A DNA stretch of 64,000 bases, taken from Klebsiella michiganensis (GTDB lineage Bacteria > Pseudomonadota > Gammaproteobacteria > Enterobacterales > Enterobacteriaceae). Within the stretch, counting starts at the first letter, position 1, and each line of letters begins with the position of its first letter. Below are positions 16,909 through 26,800 of this stretch, piece after piece. The notes below the pieces were generated by a model that was not told the origin of the DNA, searched no databases, and saw only the letters and a program-made list of their open reading frames with translations. The DNA lies in assembly GCA_000963575.1 (NCBI GenBank), contig CP011077.1, positions 1,550,001 to 1,614,000 on the forward strand, read 5' to 3'. The position numbers were made by a program, and so were the translations under genes.

Positions 16909-18816
16909 ATGTCATTAATTAGTATGCACGGTGCCTGGCTGTCGTTTAGCGACGCGCCGCTGTTAGATAACACCGAATTACACATCGAAGAAAACGAACG
17001 CGTTTGTCTGGTTGGCCGCAACGGTGCGGGCAAATCAACGTTGATGAAGATCCTCAACCGTGAAATCCCGCTGGATGACGGGCGTATGGTTTATGAACAG
17101 GATCTGATCGTCGCCCGCCTGCAGCAGGACCCGCCGCGTAACGTTGCGGGTACGGTCTACGACTTTGTGGCGGAAGGGGTGGAAGAGCAGGCGGAATATC
17201 TGAAGGCTTACCACGATATCTCTCACAAAGTGATGAGCGATCCGAGCGAGAAGAACCTCAACGAGATGGCGCGCATTCAGGAGATCCTTGACCATCAGGG
17301 CCTGTGGCAGCTGGATAGCCGTATTAATGAAGTGCTGGAGCAGCTTGGTCTGGAGGCAGATACCGAGCTGTCTGCGCTGTCGGGCGGTTGGCTGCGTAAA
17401 GCGGCGCTGGGCCGTGCGCTGGTCAGCTCCCCGCGCGTATTGCTGCTGGACGAACCGACTAACCACCTCGATATAGAAACCATCGACTGGCTGGAAGGCT
17501 TCCTGAAAGAGTTTCAGGGCAGCATTATCTTTATCTCCCACGACCGTTCGTTTATCCGCAATATGGCTACCCGCATTGTCGATCTCGATCGTGGCAAGCT
17601 GGTTTCTTACCCAGGCGATTACGATCAGTATCTGCTGGCCAAAGAAGAAGCCCTGCGCGTGGAAGAGTTACAAAACGCCGAGTTTGACCGCAAACTGGCG
17701 CAGGAGGAAGTGTGGATCCGTCAGGGTATTAAAGCCCGTCGGACCCGTAACGAAGGTCGCGTTCGTGCCCTGAAAGCGATGCGCCGCGAGCGCGGTGAGC
17801 GCCGCGAAGTGATGGGCAGCGCTAAGATGCAGGTTGAAGAGGCGAGCCGCTCAGGCAAAATTGTCTTCGAGATGGAAGACGTTAACTACCAGGTAGCGGG
17901 CAAAACGCTGGTGCGTGATTTCTCCGCGCAAGTGCTGCGTGGCGATAAAATTGCACTGGTAGGGCCGAACGGCTGCGGCAAAACCACGCTGCTTAAGCTG
18001 ATGCTTAGCCAGCTTCAGGCCGACAGCGGCCGCGTACACTGCGGCACCAAGCTGGAAGTGGCCTACTTCGATCAGCACCGCGCCGAGCTGGATCCCGATC
18101 GCACCGTGATGGATAACCTGGCGGAAGGTAAGCAGGAAGTGATGGTGAACGGCAAGCCGCGCCACGTTCTGGGTTATCTTCAGGACTTCCTGTTCCATCC
18201 AAAACGCGCGATGACGCCGGTGCGTGCGCTGTCTGGCGGGGAACGAAACCGTCTGCTGCTGGCTCGTTTGTTCTTAAAACCCAGTAACTTGCTGATTCTC
18301 GATGAACCAACCAACGATCTGGACGTCGAAACACTGGAGCTACTGGAAGAGTTGATTGATGGCTACCAGGGCACCGTCATGCTGGTTAGCCACGACCGTC
18401 AGTTTGTCGACAATACCGTGACCGAGTGCTGGATTTTCGAAGGCCAGGGCAAAATTGGCCGCTATGTCGGTGGTTACCATGATGCAAAAGGGCAGCAAGG
18501 TTCCGCTCAGCCGCTGCGTCAGGCTTCTGCGGCTAAATCCGAGAAGGCAGAAGCGCAAAAAGCAGAACCTGTTAAACGTGCCAATAGCAAACTAAGCTAT
18601 AACCTGCAGCGCGAATTGGAGCAATTACCGCAGCGTCTTGAGCAGCTTGAAGCTGATTTAGGTGCTCTGCAGGCGAAGGTCGCCGATGCTGATTTCTTCA
18701 ACCAGCCGCACGATGTGACCCAAAAAGTCCTCGCGGAAATGGCCGCAGCGGAACAGGCTCTGGAAGAAGCATTTGAACGCTGGGAGTATCTGGAAGCGTT
18801 GAAAAACGGCTCGTAA
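16909..18816 (+). CDS. uup: ABC-F family ATPase Uup
   Basis: Soluble ABC-F protein with two ATPase domains (Walker A GRNGAGKST near residue 38 and GPNGCGKTT near residue 352) and no membrane segments. The C-terminal 90 residues form a charged, predicted coiled coil that binds DNA in E. coli Uup. Both signature motifs (LSGGWLRKAALGRAL, LSGGERNRLLLARLF) are present. It acts on ribosomes or branched DNA and affects precise transposon excision. Probably cotranscribed with rlmL. Confidence 0.97.
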   Translation: MSLISMHGAWLSFSDAPLLDNTELHIEENERVCLVGRNGAGKSTLMKILNREIPLDDGRMVYEQDLIVARLQQDPPRNVAGTVYDFVAEGVEEQAEYLKAYHDISHKVMSDPSEKNLNEMARIQEILDHQGLWQLDSRINEVLEQLGLEADTELSALSGGWLRKAALGRALVSSPRVLLLDEPTNHLDIETIDWLEGFLKEFQGSIIFISHDRSFIRNMATRIVDLDRGKLVSYPGDYDQYLLAKEEALRVEELQNAEFDRKLAQEEVWIRQGIKARRTRNEGRVRALKAMRRERGERREVMGSAKMQVEEASRSGKIVFEMEDVNYQVAGKTLVRDFSAQVLRGDKIALVGPNGCGKTTLLKLMLSQLQADSGRVHCGTKLEVAYFDQHRAELDPDRTVMDNLAEGKQEVMVNGKPRHVLGYLQDFLFHPKRAMTPVRALSGGERNRLLLARLFLKPSNLLILDEPTNDLDVETLELLEELIDGYQGTVMLVSHDRQFVDNTVTECWIFEGQGKIGRYVGGYHDAKGQQGSAQPLRQASAAKSEKAEAQKAEPVKRANSKLSYNLQRELEQLPQRLEQLEADLGALQAKVADADFFNQPHDVTQKVLAEMAAAEQALEEAFERWEYLEALKNGS

Positions 18817-18832
18817 TCTAAGGAGAGTTACG

Positions 18833-20101
18833 ATGTGTGCCACGCACCACCATCGCTCGCATATTTTGTGTCGACAATGTGATTTGCTGGTGGCGCTGCC
18901 TGCCTTACAGGACGGCCACAAAGCCTCCTGCCCGCGCTGTGGCACACCGTTGGTCACGCAGTGGTATTTGCCGCGTCAGCGGCCAACGGCTTACGCTTTG
19001 GCGGGGCTGTTTATGCTGCTGCTGGCCAACCTGTTTCCTTTCATCAATATGAAGGTGGCCGGGATCAGCAGTGAAGTCACGCTGATGCAAATTCCCGGCG
19101 TGATGTTTTCTGAGGATTACGCCAGCCTCGGCACCTTCTTTCTACTTTTTGTCCAGGCGGTGCCGGCTTTTTGCCTGATAACCATCCTGCTGCTGGTTAA
19201 CCAGGCTAAATTGCCTCTTGGGCTTAAACGCTGGCTGGCGCGAGTGCTGTTCCAACTGAAGAGTTGGGGCATGGCGGAAATCTTTCTCGCCGGGGTATTG
19301 GTCAGCTTCGTTAAGCTGATGGCCTACGGGGACATTGGCGTTGGCAGCAGCTTTATTCCCTGGTGCCTGTTTTGCATTTTGCAGCTTCGTGCTTTCCAGT
19401 GCGTGGACCGGCGCTGGCTGTGGGATGACATTGCGCCTATGCCGCCGGTGCATCGGCCTCTAAAGGTCGGCGTGTCGGGCATTAAGCAGGGGCTGCGCTC
19501 CTGTTCCTGCTGCACGGCTATCGTTGCGGCGGACACCCTGGCTTGCCCACGATGCGGGACGCACGGTCACGTTCGCCGCCGGCACAGCTTACAGTGGACG
19601 CTGGCGCTGCTGATCACCTCCATTATGCTTTATCTGCCGGCGAACATTTTGCCGATCATGATCACTGAAATGCTGGGGAATAAATACCCTTCCACAATTC
19701 TGGCCGGGGTGATCCTGCTGTGGAGTGAGGGATCTTATCCGGTGGCAATGGTGATTTTTATCGCCAGTATTATGGTGCCCACGCTGAAAATGATCGCCAT
19801 TGCATGGCTGTGCTGGGATGCAAAAGGGCACGGCAGGCGCGACAGTGAGCGAATGCACCTGATTTATGAAGTTGTTGAATTTGTTGGCCGCTGGTCGATG
19901 ATCGACGTGTTTGTGATTGCCGTTCTCTCCGCGCTGGTGCGCATGGGCGGGTTGATGAATATCTACCCGGCTTTAGGGGCATTAATGTTTGCGTTAGTGG
20001 TAATTTTGACGATGTTTGCTGCGATGACCTTTGACCCTCGCTTGTCCTGGGATCGAGCTGACGATGTAACTGATGAGGAGTCTTCCGAACATGGAAAATA
20101 A
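18833..20101 (+). CDS. pqiA: Intermembrane transport protein PqiA
   Basis: Inner-membrane partner of the PqiABC lipid-transport system across the periplasm. The 422-residue protein has two tandem PqiA domains, each beginning with a cysteine pair typical of a rubredoxin-like zinc site (LCRQCDLL...CPRCGTP and SCSCCTA...CPRCGTH), and about eight membrane segments. AGGAGAG precedes the ATG. pqiB starts inside its 3' end. Paraquat induction through SoxRS is known for the family. Confidence 0.97.
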   Translation: MCATHHHRSHILCRQCDLLVALPALQDGHKASCPRCGTPLVTQWYLPRQRPTAYALAGLFMLLLANLFPFINMKVAGISSEVTLMQIPGVMFSEDYASLGTFFLLFVQAVPAFCLITILLLVNQAKLPLGLKRWLARVLFQLKSWGMAEIFLAGVLVSFVKLMAYGDIGVGSSFIPWCLFCILQLRAFQCVDRRWLWDDIAPMPPVHRPLKVGVSGIKQGLRSCSCCTAIVAADTLACPRCGTHGHVRRRHSLQWTLALLITSIMLYLPANILPIMITEMLGNKYPSTILAGVILLWSEGSYPVAMVIFIASIMVPTLKMIAIAWLCWDAKGHGRRDSERMHLIYEVVEFVGRWSMIDVFVIAVLSALVRMGGLMNIYPALGALMFALVVILTMFAAMTFDPRLSWDRADDVTDEESSEHGK

Positions 20102-21731
20102 GAGCGGCGAGGCGAAAGTACAGAAGGTAAAAAACTGGTCGCCGGTTTGGATCTTTCCCATCGTAACGGCGCTGATTGGCGCCTGGATTTTGTTTTATCA
20201 CTACAGCCATCAGGGGCCGGAAGTGACCCTGATAACCGCCAACGCAGAAGGGATTGAGGGCGGAAAAACCACCATCAAAAGCCGCAGCGTAGACGTCGGG
20301 GTGGTGGAGAGCGCGCAGCTAACTGACGATCTGCATCATGTAGAGATCAAGGCGCGGCTAAATTCCGGGATGGAGAAGCTGCTGCATAAAGATTCCGTAT
20401 TCTGGGTGGTAAAACCGCAGGTGGGTCGCGAAGGGATCTCCGGCCTCGGCACGTTGCTGTCCGGCGCCTATATTGAGCTGCAGCCAGGAACCAAAGGTGA
20501 ACAGCTTGAGAATTATGCTTTGCTGGATGCTCCGCCGCTGGCTCCCCCTGATGCAAAAGGTATTCGCATTACGCTCGACAGCAAAAAAGCTGGCCAGCTT
20601 ACCCCCGGCGACCCGGTCCTGTTCCGCGGTTATCGCGTAGGCTCGGTAGAAACCAGCACCTTCGACACCAATAAGCGAGCGATTAGCTATCAGCTGTTTA
20701 TTGCGGCGCCAAATGACCGACTGATTACCAGCAACGTCCGTTTCTGGAAAGACAGCGGCATCGCCGTGGATATGTCCGCCCAGGGGATGCGCGTGGAGAT
20801 GGGGTCTTTAACCACGCTGTTTAGCGGGGGCGTAAGCTTCGACGTGCCTGAAGGCTGGGAGTGGGGTAAGCCGGTTGAAACGGGCGCTGACTTCCAACTG
20901 TTCGACGACCAGAAAAGTATTCAGGATTCGCTGTACACCAACCATATTGATTACCTGATGTTCTTCAAAGACTCTGTGCGTGGCCTGCAGCCCGGCGCAC
21001 CGGTGGAATTCCGCGGCATTCGCCTGGGGACTGTGGCACAGGTTCCGTTCTTCAACGATAAAATGCGTCAAAGCCTGAATGACGACTTCCGCATTCCGGT
21101 GCTGATCCGTATTGAGCCAGAACGCCTGAAAAATATGCTCGAAGATGGCGCGGATATTTCGACAAATCTGCAGGTATTGATTAAGCGCGGCCTGCGTGCC
21201 TCGATGAAAACCGGAAGCCTGGTGACCGGGGCGCTGTTTATCGACCTCGATTTCTATCCGAAAGATAAAGGATTAGGCGATCTGCCTCAGATCGCGGGTT
21301 ACCCGATTATTCCAACGGTGAGCGGCGGCCTGGCGCAAATTCAGCAAAAACTGCTGGAGACGCTGGATAAAATCAACAACCTGCCGATTAACCCGATGCT
21401 GGAACAGGCCACGAATACGCTGGCAGAAAGCCAGAAAACGATGCGCCACCTGCAGCAGACGCTGGATAACCTGAACAAGATTACCTCCAGCCAGTCGATG
21501 CAGCAGCTGCCGGAAGATATGCAGAAAACGCTTCGCGAGCTGAACCGCAGCATGCAAGGCTTCCAGCCAGGCTCTGCGGCGTACAACAAGATGGTGGCGG
21601 ATATGCAGCGTCTTGACCAGGTGCTACGCGAGCTGCAACCGGTATTGCGCACGCTGAACGATAAGAGCAACTCGCTGGTATTTGAAGCGAAGGATAAAAA
21701 GGATCCGCAGCCGAAGAGGGCACAACCATGA
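20091..21731 (+). CDS. pqiB: Intermembrane transport protein PqiB (MCE family)
   Basis: Periplasm-spanning MCE protein, anchored by one N-terminal membrane helix (about residues 17-37, WSPVWIFPIVTALIGAW). Three MCE domains follow, then a long helical C-terminus (about 400-520) that forms the needle in E. coli PqiB. The ATG at 20091 behind GAGGAG gives 546 residues, the E. coli length, and overlaps the pqiA stop by 11 bases; an in-frame ATG at 20073 is less likely. pqiC overlaps its stop by ATGA. Confidence 0.96.
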   Translation: MENKSGEAKVQKVKNWSPVWIFPIVTALIGAWILFYHYSHQGPEVTLITANAEGIEGGKTTIKSRSVDVGVVESAQLTDDLHHVEIKARLNSGMEKLLHKDSVFWVVKPQVGREGISGLGTLLSGAYIELQPGTKGEQLENYALLDAPPLAPPDAKGIRITLDSKKAGQLTPGDPVLFRGYRVGSVETSTFDTNKRAISYQLFIAAPNDRLITSNVRFWKDSGIAVDMSAQGMRVEMGSLTTLFSGGVSFDVPEGWEWGKPVETGADFQLFDDQKSIQDSLYTNHIDYLMFFKDSVRGLQPGAPVEFRGIRLGTVAQVPFFNDKMRQSLNDDFRIPVLIRIEPERLKNMLEDGADISTNLQVLIKRGLRASMKTGSLVTGALFIDLDFYPKDKGLGDLPQIAGYPIIPTVSGGLAQIQQKLLETLDKINNLPINPMLEQATNTLAESQKTMRHLQQTLDNLNKITSSQSMQQLPEDMQKTLRELNRSMQGFQPGSAAYNKMVADMQRLDQVLRELQPVLRTLNDKSNSLVFEAKDKKDPQPKRAQP

Positions 21732-22294
21732 AAAAGTGGCTCACGCTAGCCGCCGTCTTAACGCTCACTGCATGTAGCGGGAGCGATAACGGCAAAACAT
21801 ACTACCAGCTGCCACAGACGTCACAGCCCGCTGTGCAGGCCGTAAGCCAGCCAGGAAGCCACTTACTGTGGGTCGATCAGGTCACCGTGCCTGATTTCCT
21901 TGCCGGCACAGGGGTGGTTTACCAGACGACCGATGTGCAGTATGTCATCGCTACCAGCAACCTTTGGGCCAGCCCGCTCGATCAGCAGCTACGCAATGCG
22001 TTGGTCACTAATCTCAGCGGCGCATTGCCGGGCTGGGTGGTTGCATCCCAGCCGCTAGGTCACGAGCAGGATGCGCTGAGCGTGAATGTGACCGGCTTCC
22101 ACGGACGCTATGATGGCAAGGTTATTGTCAGCGGAGAGTGGCTTCTGAAGCGCCAGGGCGAGATTGTGAAGCGCCCGTTCCACATCGAACTGAAGCAGCA
22201 GGATGACGGCTACGATGCCATGGTGAAAACCCTGGCTCAGGGCTGGCAGCAGGAGGCGAAGAGTATTGCTTCGACGCTCACACGCCTTAATTAA
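21728..22294 (+). CDS. pqiC: Outer-membrane lipoprotein PqiC
   Basis: Third component of the PqiABC system (formerly YmbA). The 188-residue protein has a lipoprotein signal with lipobox LTAC at residue 16 (KKWLTLAAVLTLTACSGS). The residue after cysteine is Ser, which agrees with outer-membrane sorting by Lol. Its start overlaps the pqiB stop by 4 bases. Confidence 0.95.
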   Translation: MKKWLTLAAVLTLTACSGSDNGKTYYQLPQTSQPAVQAVSQPGSHLLWVDQVTVPDFLAGTGVVYQTTDVQYVIATSNLWASPLDQQLRNALVTNLSGALPGWVVASQPLGHEQDALSVNVTGFHGRYDGKVIVSGEWLLKRQGEIVKRPFHIELKQQDDGYDAMVKTLAQGWQQEAKSIASTLTRLN

Positions 22295-22314
22295 TAGGTA
22301 AAATGATTGGTACG

Positions 22315-22361
22315 AAAAAGCTGCGATTTTCACCCTCGGGTGGTCGCAGCTTTTCTTTTTT
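22315..22361 (+). terminator. Rho-independent terminator of the pqiABC operon
   Basis: An 11-bp stem, AAAAGCTGCGA with TCGCAGCTTTT, encloses a second small CACCC/GGGTG hairpin and runs into a T-rich tract. Confidence 0.85.
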
Positions 22362-22553
22362 GCTGAACCGGTTAGCCGCAGGAGAGCCTGACTTTTTGTC
22401 GAAAAGACAACCAGAATAGCGCAGAAATATGACATTGGCGTGAATTTTGCGCATTGACGCTCACTGGATTTCGCGTTATTGGTTATCCGTGGTTGCACAT
22501 TTTGTAATCACTGTTTTCTTTTCCACCAGACAATGTAATGAGGGAAACGAGGC

Positions 22554-22721
22554 ATGAAGAGACAAAAACGAGATCGCCTGGAACGGGCACATCAACGTGG
22601 TTATCAAGCAGGTATCGCCGGACGCTCAAAAGAGATTTGTCCATATCAGACTCTGAATCAGAGGTCGTACTGGATGGGAGGCTGGCGAGAAGCCATGGAA
22701 GACAGGGCGGTTACTGCGTAA
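22554..22721 (+). CDS. rmf: Ribosome modulation factor
   Basis: Stationary-phase protein that dimerises 70S ribosomes into inactive 100S particles. The 55-residue, basic product begins MKRQKRDRLERAHQRGYQAG and contains CPYQTLNQRSYWMGGWREAM, matching E. coli RMF along its whole length. The ATG follows GAGGG and GAGG stretches. It is monocistronic and has its own terminator at 22742-22770. In relatives it is induced by ppGpp and CRP. Confidence 0.97.
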   Translation: MKRQKRDRLERAHQRGYQAGIAGRSKEICPYQTLNQRSYWMGGWREAMEDRAVTA

Positions 22722-22741
22722 TCACTGTCTCTTTAGAAAAA

Positions 22742-22770
22742 GAAACCTCCGCATCGCGGAGGTTTCGCCT
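22742..22770. terminator. Terminator of rmf, facing the ABC importer operon
   Basis: Perfect 11-bp stem (22742-22752 with 22756-22766) with an ATC loop lies between two convergent genes. Its plus-strand side is followed by GCCTTTA; the minus-strand side has TTTTTCT after the stem, so it may act both ways. Confidence 0.8.
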
Positions 22771-22791
22771 TTATGAACCTGGGTTAATCAA

Positions 22792-23862
22792 TCAGGGTTT
22801 AGGGAAAATCCAGACGTGCTGTTCAGGCAACTGCAGATGATGAGGCTGAGCATCTCGCATCTCATTGCCATAGGCGCGTATCACAAAATCATCTCCAGAG
22901 GTACGGAAGAGATATTCCCAGCGGTCACCGAGGTACATGCTGGTCAACAGCGGCAGCGTCATACCGTTTTCCCCCGGCAGATCGGCAATCCGCACGCGCT
23001 CAACGCGAATCACCGCCGTGCCTTCCTGCCCGGCCACGACGCCCGCCCCGGCTTTGCCCCAGAGCGCCCAGCCGCTGCCCTCAATGCGTGCTTTACCGTC
23101 GCGGACTTCAGTCACTTTACCGTTCAGGCGGTTATTACTGCCCATAAACTCTGCGGTGAACAGCGTTTGCGGTGAGCCATACATTTCCTGAGGCGTGCCC
23201 TGTTGCTCGATTTTGCCGTTATTCAGCAGCAGAATACGGTCGGAAATTGCCATCGCTTCGTTCTGGTCGTGGGTGACCATCAGCGCCGACAGCCCGAGCT
23301 TGATAATCAGTTCCCTCAGGAACACGCGAGCTTCTTCGCGCAGCTTCGCGTCCAGGTTAGAAAGCGGTTCATCCAGTAAAATCACCGGCGGGTTATAAAC
23401 CAGTGCCCGGCCAATCGCGACGCGCTGCTGCTGCCCGCCGGATAGCTGATACGGGTGGCGCTGACCGAGGTGTCCAAGCCCCAACTGATCTAAAACTGCC
23501 TGTACGCGCTGGTTGATTTCAGCCGTCGACACTTTACGAAGCTTTAGCGGATAAGCCACGTTTTCAAAGACGGTTTTATGCGGCCACAGGGCGTAAGACT
23601 GAAAGACCAGCCCGAGATTACGTTCTTCGGCCGGGATCTCTTTGCGGGACGCGCCGTCGTAAACGTTGCTTTTGCCGATAACAATGGTGCCCTGGGTGGG
23701 TTTTTCCAGCCCGGCGACGGCGCGCAGCAGCGTAGTTTTACCGCTGCCGGAAGGGCCAAGCAGAGACACGACTTCGCCACGTTTCAGATCCATGGAAACG
23801 CCTTTCAGCACGGGGTTGTCGCCGTAGGTTAAGTGCAGGTTCTCGACCGATAACTCAATCAT
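22792..23862 (-). CDS. ABC importer ATP-binding protein (Fe3+/phosphonate-type family)
   Basis: ATPase of a three-gene importer. The 356-residue chain has Walker A GPSGSGKTT, signature LSGGQQQRVAIGRAL, Walker B VILLDEPLSNLDA and the switch His in MVTHDQNEAM, followed by a C-terminal TOBE-type domain (about 280-356), as in the PotA/FbpC/AfuC group. It overlaps the permease gene by 8 bases. The substrate is not determined by this subunit. E. coli has no such operon between rmf and fabA. Confidence 0.9.
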   Translation of the reverse strand: MIELSVENLHLTYGDNPVLKGVSMDLKRGEVVSLLGPSGSGKTTLLRAVAGLEKPTQGTIVIGKSNVYDGASRKEIPAEERNLGLVFQSYALWPHKTVFENVAYPLKLRKVSTAEINQRVQAVLDQLGLGHLGQRHPYQLSGGQQQRVAIGRALVYNPPVILLDEPLSNLDAKLREEARVFLRELIIKLGLSALMVTHDQNEAMAISDRILLLNNGKIEQQGTPQEMYGSPQTLFTAEFMGSNNRLNGKVTEVRDGKARIEGSGWALWGKAGAGVVAGQEGTAVIRVERVRIADLPGENGMTLPLLTSMYLGDRWEYLFRTSGDDFVIRAYGNEMRDAQPHHLQLPEQHVWIFPKP

Positions 23863-25624
23863 GTAATTTCACTCCAAAACGAAGGGCAATGCCGAGCCCT
23901 AGCACCACGAACAGAATATTGATAAAGGAAAGTGCGGCGACAATATCGATGGCGCCTGCGGCCCAAAGCGAAACCAGCATGGAACCGATGGTTTCCGTGC
24001 CGGGCGAAAGCAGGTAGACGCCGGTGGAATATTCACGCTCAAAGATCAGGAACATCAGCAGCCAGGATCCAATCAGGCCGTAACGCGACAGCGGGATGGT
24101 GACGTGACGGGTAATCTGCCCGCGGCTTGCCCCGGTGCTGCGGGCGGCCTCTTCCAGCTCCGGGCCAACCTGCAGCAGGGTAGATGAGATTAGGCGCAGG
24201 CCATAGGCCATCCACACGACGGTATAGGCCAGCCAGACGCTGAATATCGTGCTGCGCAGTGAGCGGAGCCAGACGATAAGGTTATCCCGCAGCCATTGGG
24301 ACCAGGGCATCCCGGAAAGCCAGCCGGACTTCAGCGCGTTATCAAGCCACATGGGCAGGAATAAAAACACCCACAGGAAGGCCAGACCGGCCAGCAGGCC
24401 GGGTACGGCGCGAGGTACCAGGACGCTGTAGTCCAGGAAGCGGGTCACGTTGTCTGGTTTTCTGTGCATGGCGATGCCGATAAACAGATAGCAAACCACC
24501 GCCAGTGCGCCACCGATGACTCCAATCGCCATTGAGTTGACGATGGCCCGCAGCAGGTTTGGCTGTTCCCAGATAGTGCGGAAGGTGTTGAGCGACAGCT
24601 CATCCCACAGCGACACCCCCACGCCCCAGTTGGAAATAAAGGAGCGCAGGATAACGCCAATCAGAGGCACACCGATGGTGACGGTCAGCCAGAAAGCCAC
24701 CACAGCGCCTGCGATCCAGCGCCATTTACCCAGCGGCAAGGCTCGTGCCTGAGAGGCTTTACCTTTGACGGTGACAAAACGGTTTGCGGTCCGCATCAGG
24801 CGGCGTTGCAGCATCACCAGAGGGATAGTGATGCAAATCAGCACCACCGCAACTGCGGCCATCAGGTGATAAGAAGGCGTCCCAAGTTTATTGGTGAGCT
24901 TGTAGAGATAAGTCGCCAGCACCATGTTGCCTTCCGGATCGCCTAAAACGAGCATCAGGCCGAAAACTTCCAGCCCGAGGAAGAACAGTAACACGGTGGC
25001 ATAAAGCATCGCCGGGCGAACCATCGGCAGGCTGACGGCGGTCATGACCTGAAGCGGCGTTGCGCCGGCGGTACGGGCGGCTTCTTCTACGTCGGAGCCT
25101 ACGCTGCGCAGGGCCGAGGAAATGTACAGGTAGGCATGTGGCACATGCGTCAGGCCGGCAATCACCACGATGCTCGACATGTCGTAGATATTCCACGGCA
25201 CGAAGCCAAGCAGCGACTGTGCCCACAGGGAGAAGAAGCCCACCGGACCGGCGGCCACTACGTAACCAAATCCCAGTACCATAGGAGACACAAAAATAGG
25301 CACCAGAATCAGCGGTTCAATGATCCGTCTGCCCGGCAGGTCGGTACGGACCATTAAGAAGGCCAGAATGCCGCCCAACGGGATGGCAATAATCACCAGC
25401 CCAAAAGCCAGAATAAAGCCGCTTTTCAGCGCCAGGTAAAAGTCGGAGTCGGTAAAGATAAACTCAAAAGATTCGAGGCTCCACTCCTTCGACGGGGAGA
25501 AGAACGGGGCCGAAAGAAAGCTCTGTATAACGATAAACGACAGCGGAATATAGATAACCAGTGCAGTTATCAGTACCACGATGCCGCGGGGCAGGCTCTG
25601 CCACTTTCTGCGTAATGCATCCAT
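23855..25624 (-). CDS. ABC importer permease, fused double domain (FbpB/AfuB type)
   Basis: Inner-membrane protein of 589 residues with about twelve hydrophobic segments. It holds two permease halves, each with a conserved EAA loop: EEAARTAGATPLQVMTAVSL near residue 180 and EEAARSTGASRGQITRHVTI near residue 495. Such fused permeases are usual in the ferric/organophosphate importer family. It is 87 bases downstream of the binding-protein gene and overlaps the ATPase gene by 8 bases. Confidence 0.9.
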   Translation of the reverse strand: MDALRRKWQSLPRGIVVLITALVIYIPLSFIVIQSFLSAPFFSPSKEWSLESFEFIFTDSDFYLALKSGFILAFGLVIIAIPLGGILAFLMVRTDLPGRRIIEPLILVPIFVSPMVLGFGYVVAAGPVGFFSLWAQSLLGFVPWNIYDMSSIVVIAGLTHVPHAYLYISSALRSVGSDVEEAARTAGATPLQVMTAVSLPMVRPAMLYATVLLFFLGLEVFGLMLVLGDPEGNMVLATYLYKLTNKLGTPSYHLMAAVAVVLICITIPLVMLQRRLMRTANRFVTVKGKASQARALPLGKWRWIAGAVVAFWLTVTIGVPLIGVILRSFISNWGVGVSLWDELSLNTFRTIWEQPNLLRAIVNSMAIGVIGGALAVVCYLFIGIAMHRKPDNVTRFLDYSVLVPRAVPGLLAGLAFLWVFLFLPMWLDNALKSGWLSGMPWSQWLRDNLIVWLRSLRSTIFSVWLAYTVVWMAYGLRLISSTLLQVGPELEEAARSTGASRGQITRHVTIPLSRYGLIGSWLLMFLIFEREYSTGVYLLSPGTETIGSMLVSLWAAGAIDIVAALSFINILFVVLGLGIALRFGVKLHD

Positions 25625-25711
25625 GTAACGATCCCTCAGGTCTGTCAGCCTGAATAGCCTAATGTGTTCGGGTTAAGCGAGGCGCAGCCGGACGGTGCGC
25701 CTCATCAAGGG

Positions 25712-26800
25712 TTATTTCGCTGCGGCTTCGCGCCACTGCTTGATGTAGTCCAGACGTTTTTTCTGCTGCAGGTATTCCAGCAGGGTTTCATCCACCGGAA
25801 TCGGCTTCAGGGCGTTGCCGAGTTTTTGGGTCATGCCGTCGATGTCGTTGTCCCCGTCGATATCATTGCGGATGGAAGGAATGTCCGCCTGATTGGCGAG
25901 AATATTTTGCCCTTTTTCCGACAGCACGTAGTCAATCCACAGCTTCGCCGCGTTGCTGTTTTTCGCTTCATTGCTGATAAAGGAAACGCGAGACAGTACC
26001 AGGGTGTAGTCCTTCGGATAAGCAATGCCCAGGGAGGCGTCCGTTTTGGCGCGAGCTTCCGCGTAGGAGCCCAGGATATTGAAGCCAATCAGGTTTTCGC
26101 CGGAGGAAACGCGCTCCATCATGGTGCCGGTTGAGGACTGAACTGAAAGGCCACCTTTAGCCACATCGGCGAGAGTTTTGAAGTAATTTGGATCGGCTTT
26201 GTGATCCTGCACCGAAAGCATAAAGCCGAGACCGGATTTTTCAATATCGTAGGTGGTGACTTTTTTGCTGAATTTTTCGGGCTGGCTGGCGATGAGTTTG
26301 GCTAAAGCTTCATGGCTGTCAGGCACTTCGTTGGCCGGGATCAGACGTTTGTTGTAGATAAAAATGACTGGCTCATAGGTGGTACCGTAGGCCTTGTCTT
26401 TCCAGACAGCCCACTTCGGTAGCTGGCCTTGCTCCGGGGATTTGTACTCCTGGGCATAATCGGTGGCGAGCTTCAATGCCGTGTCCATGGAGGAGCTCCA
26501 GACCACGTCACCGCTGGTGCCGCCGGCAGCCTGCTCGCTGATATAACGGTTGTACAACTCGGTACTGTTCATGTCGTTATATTCTACTTTGATGCCCGGA
26601 TATGCGGCCTCAAAGCCCTGAATAAGCGGGGCAGCGGTTTTGGTATCGGTGGTGGAGTAGAGCACCACTTTACCTTCTTTGATCGCGGCATCGATGATTT
26701 TTTGATAATCCGCCGGATAGCCCTGAGGCACGGCAGAAAACGCGGAGGTAGAGAGCAGCACGGTCGCAGCAAGGCAAGATATACGTAACTTATTCGACAT
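25712..26800 (-). CDS. ABC importer periplasmic substrate-binding protein (AfuA/FbpA-like)
   Basis: Secreted binding protein of 362 residues. A signal peptide ending near FSA (residues 1-23) precedes a class 2 periplasmic fold (GKVVLYSTTDTKTAAPLIQG; SGDVVWSSSMDTAL). It belongs to the family that includes ferric-binding FbpA and hexose-phosphate-binding AfuA. The adjacent tyrosine pair that binds iron in FbpA is not visible in the C-lobe, and I found no Fur box upstream, so iron is doubtful; an organophosphate, phosphonate or sugar phosphate is at least as likely. First gene of the operon; GAGG precedes the ATG. Confidence 0.85.
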   Translation of the reverse strand: MSNKLRISCLAATVLLSTSAFSAVPQGYPADYQKIIDAAIKEGKVVLYSTTDTKTAAPLIQGFEAAYPGIKVEYNDMNSTELYNRYISEQAAGGTSGDVVWSSSMDTALKLATDYAQEYKSPEQGQLPKWAVWKDKAYGTTYEPVIFIYNKRLIPANEVPDSHEALAKLIASQPEKFSKKVTTYDIEKSGLGFMLSVQDHKADPNYFKTLADVAKGGLSVQSSTGTMMERVSSGENLIGFNILGSYAEARAKTDASLGIAYPKDYTLVLSRVSFISNEAKNSNAAKLWIDYVLSEKGQNILANQADIPSIRNDIDGDNDIDGMTQKLGNALKPIPVDETLLEYLQQKKRLDYIKQWREAAAK

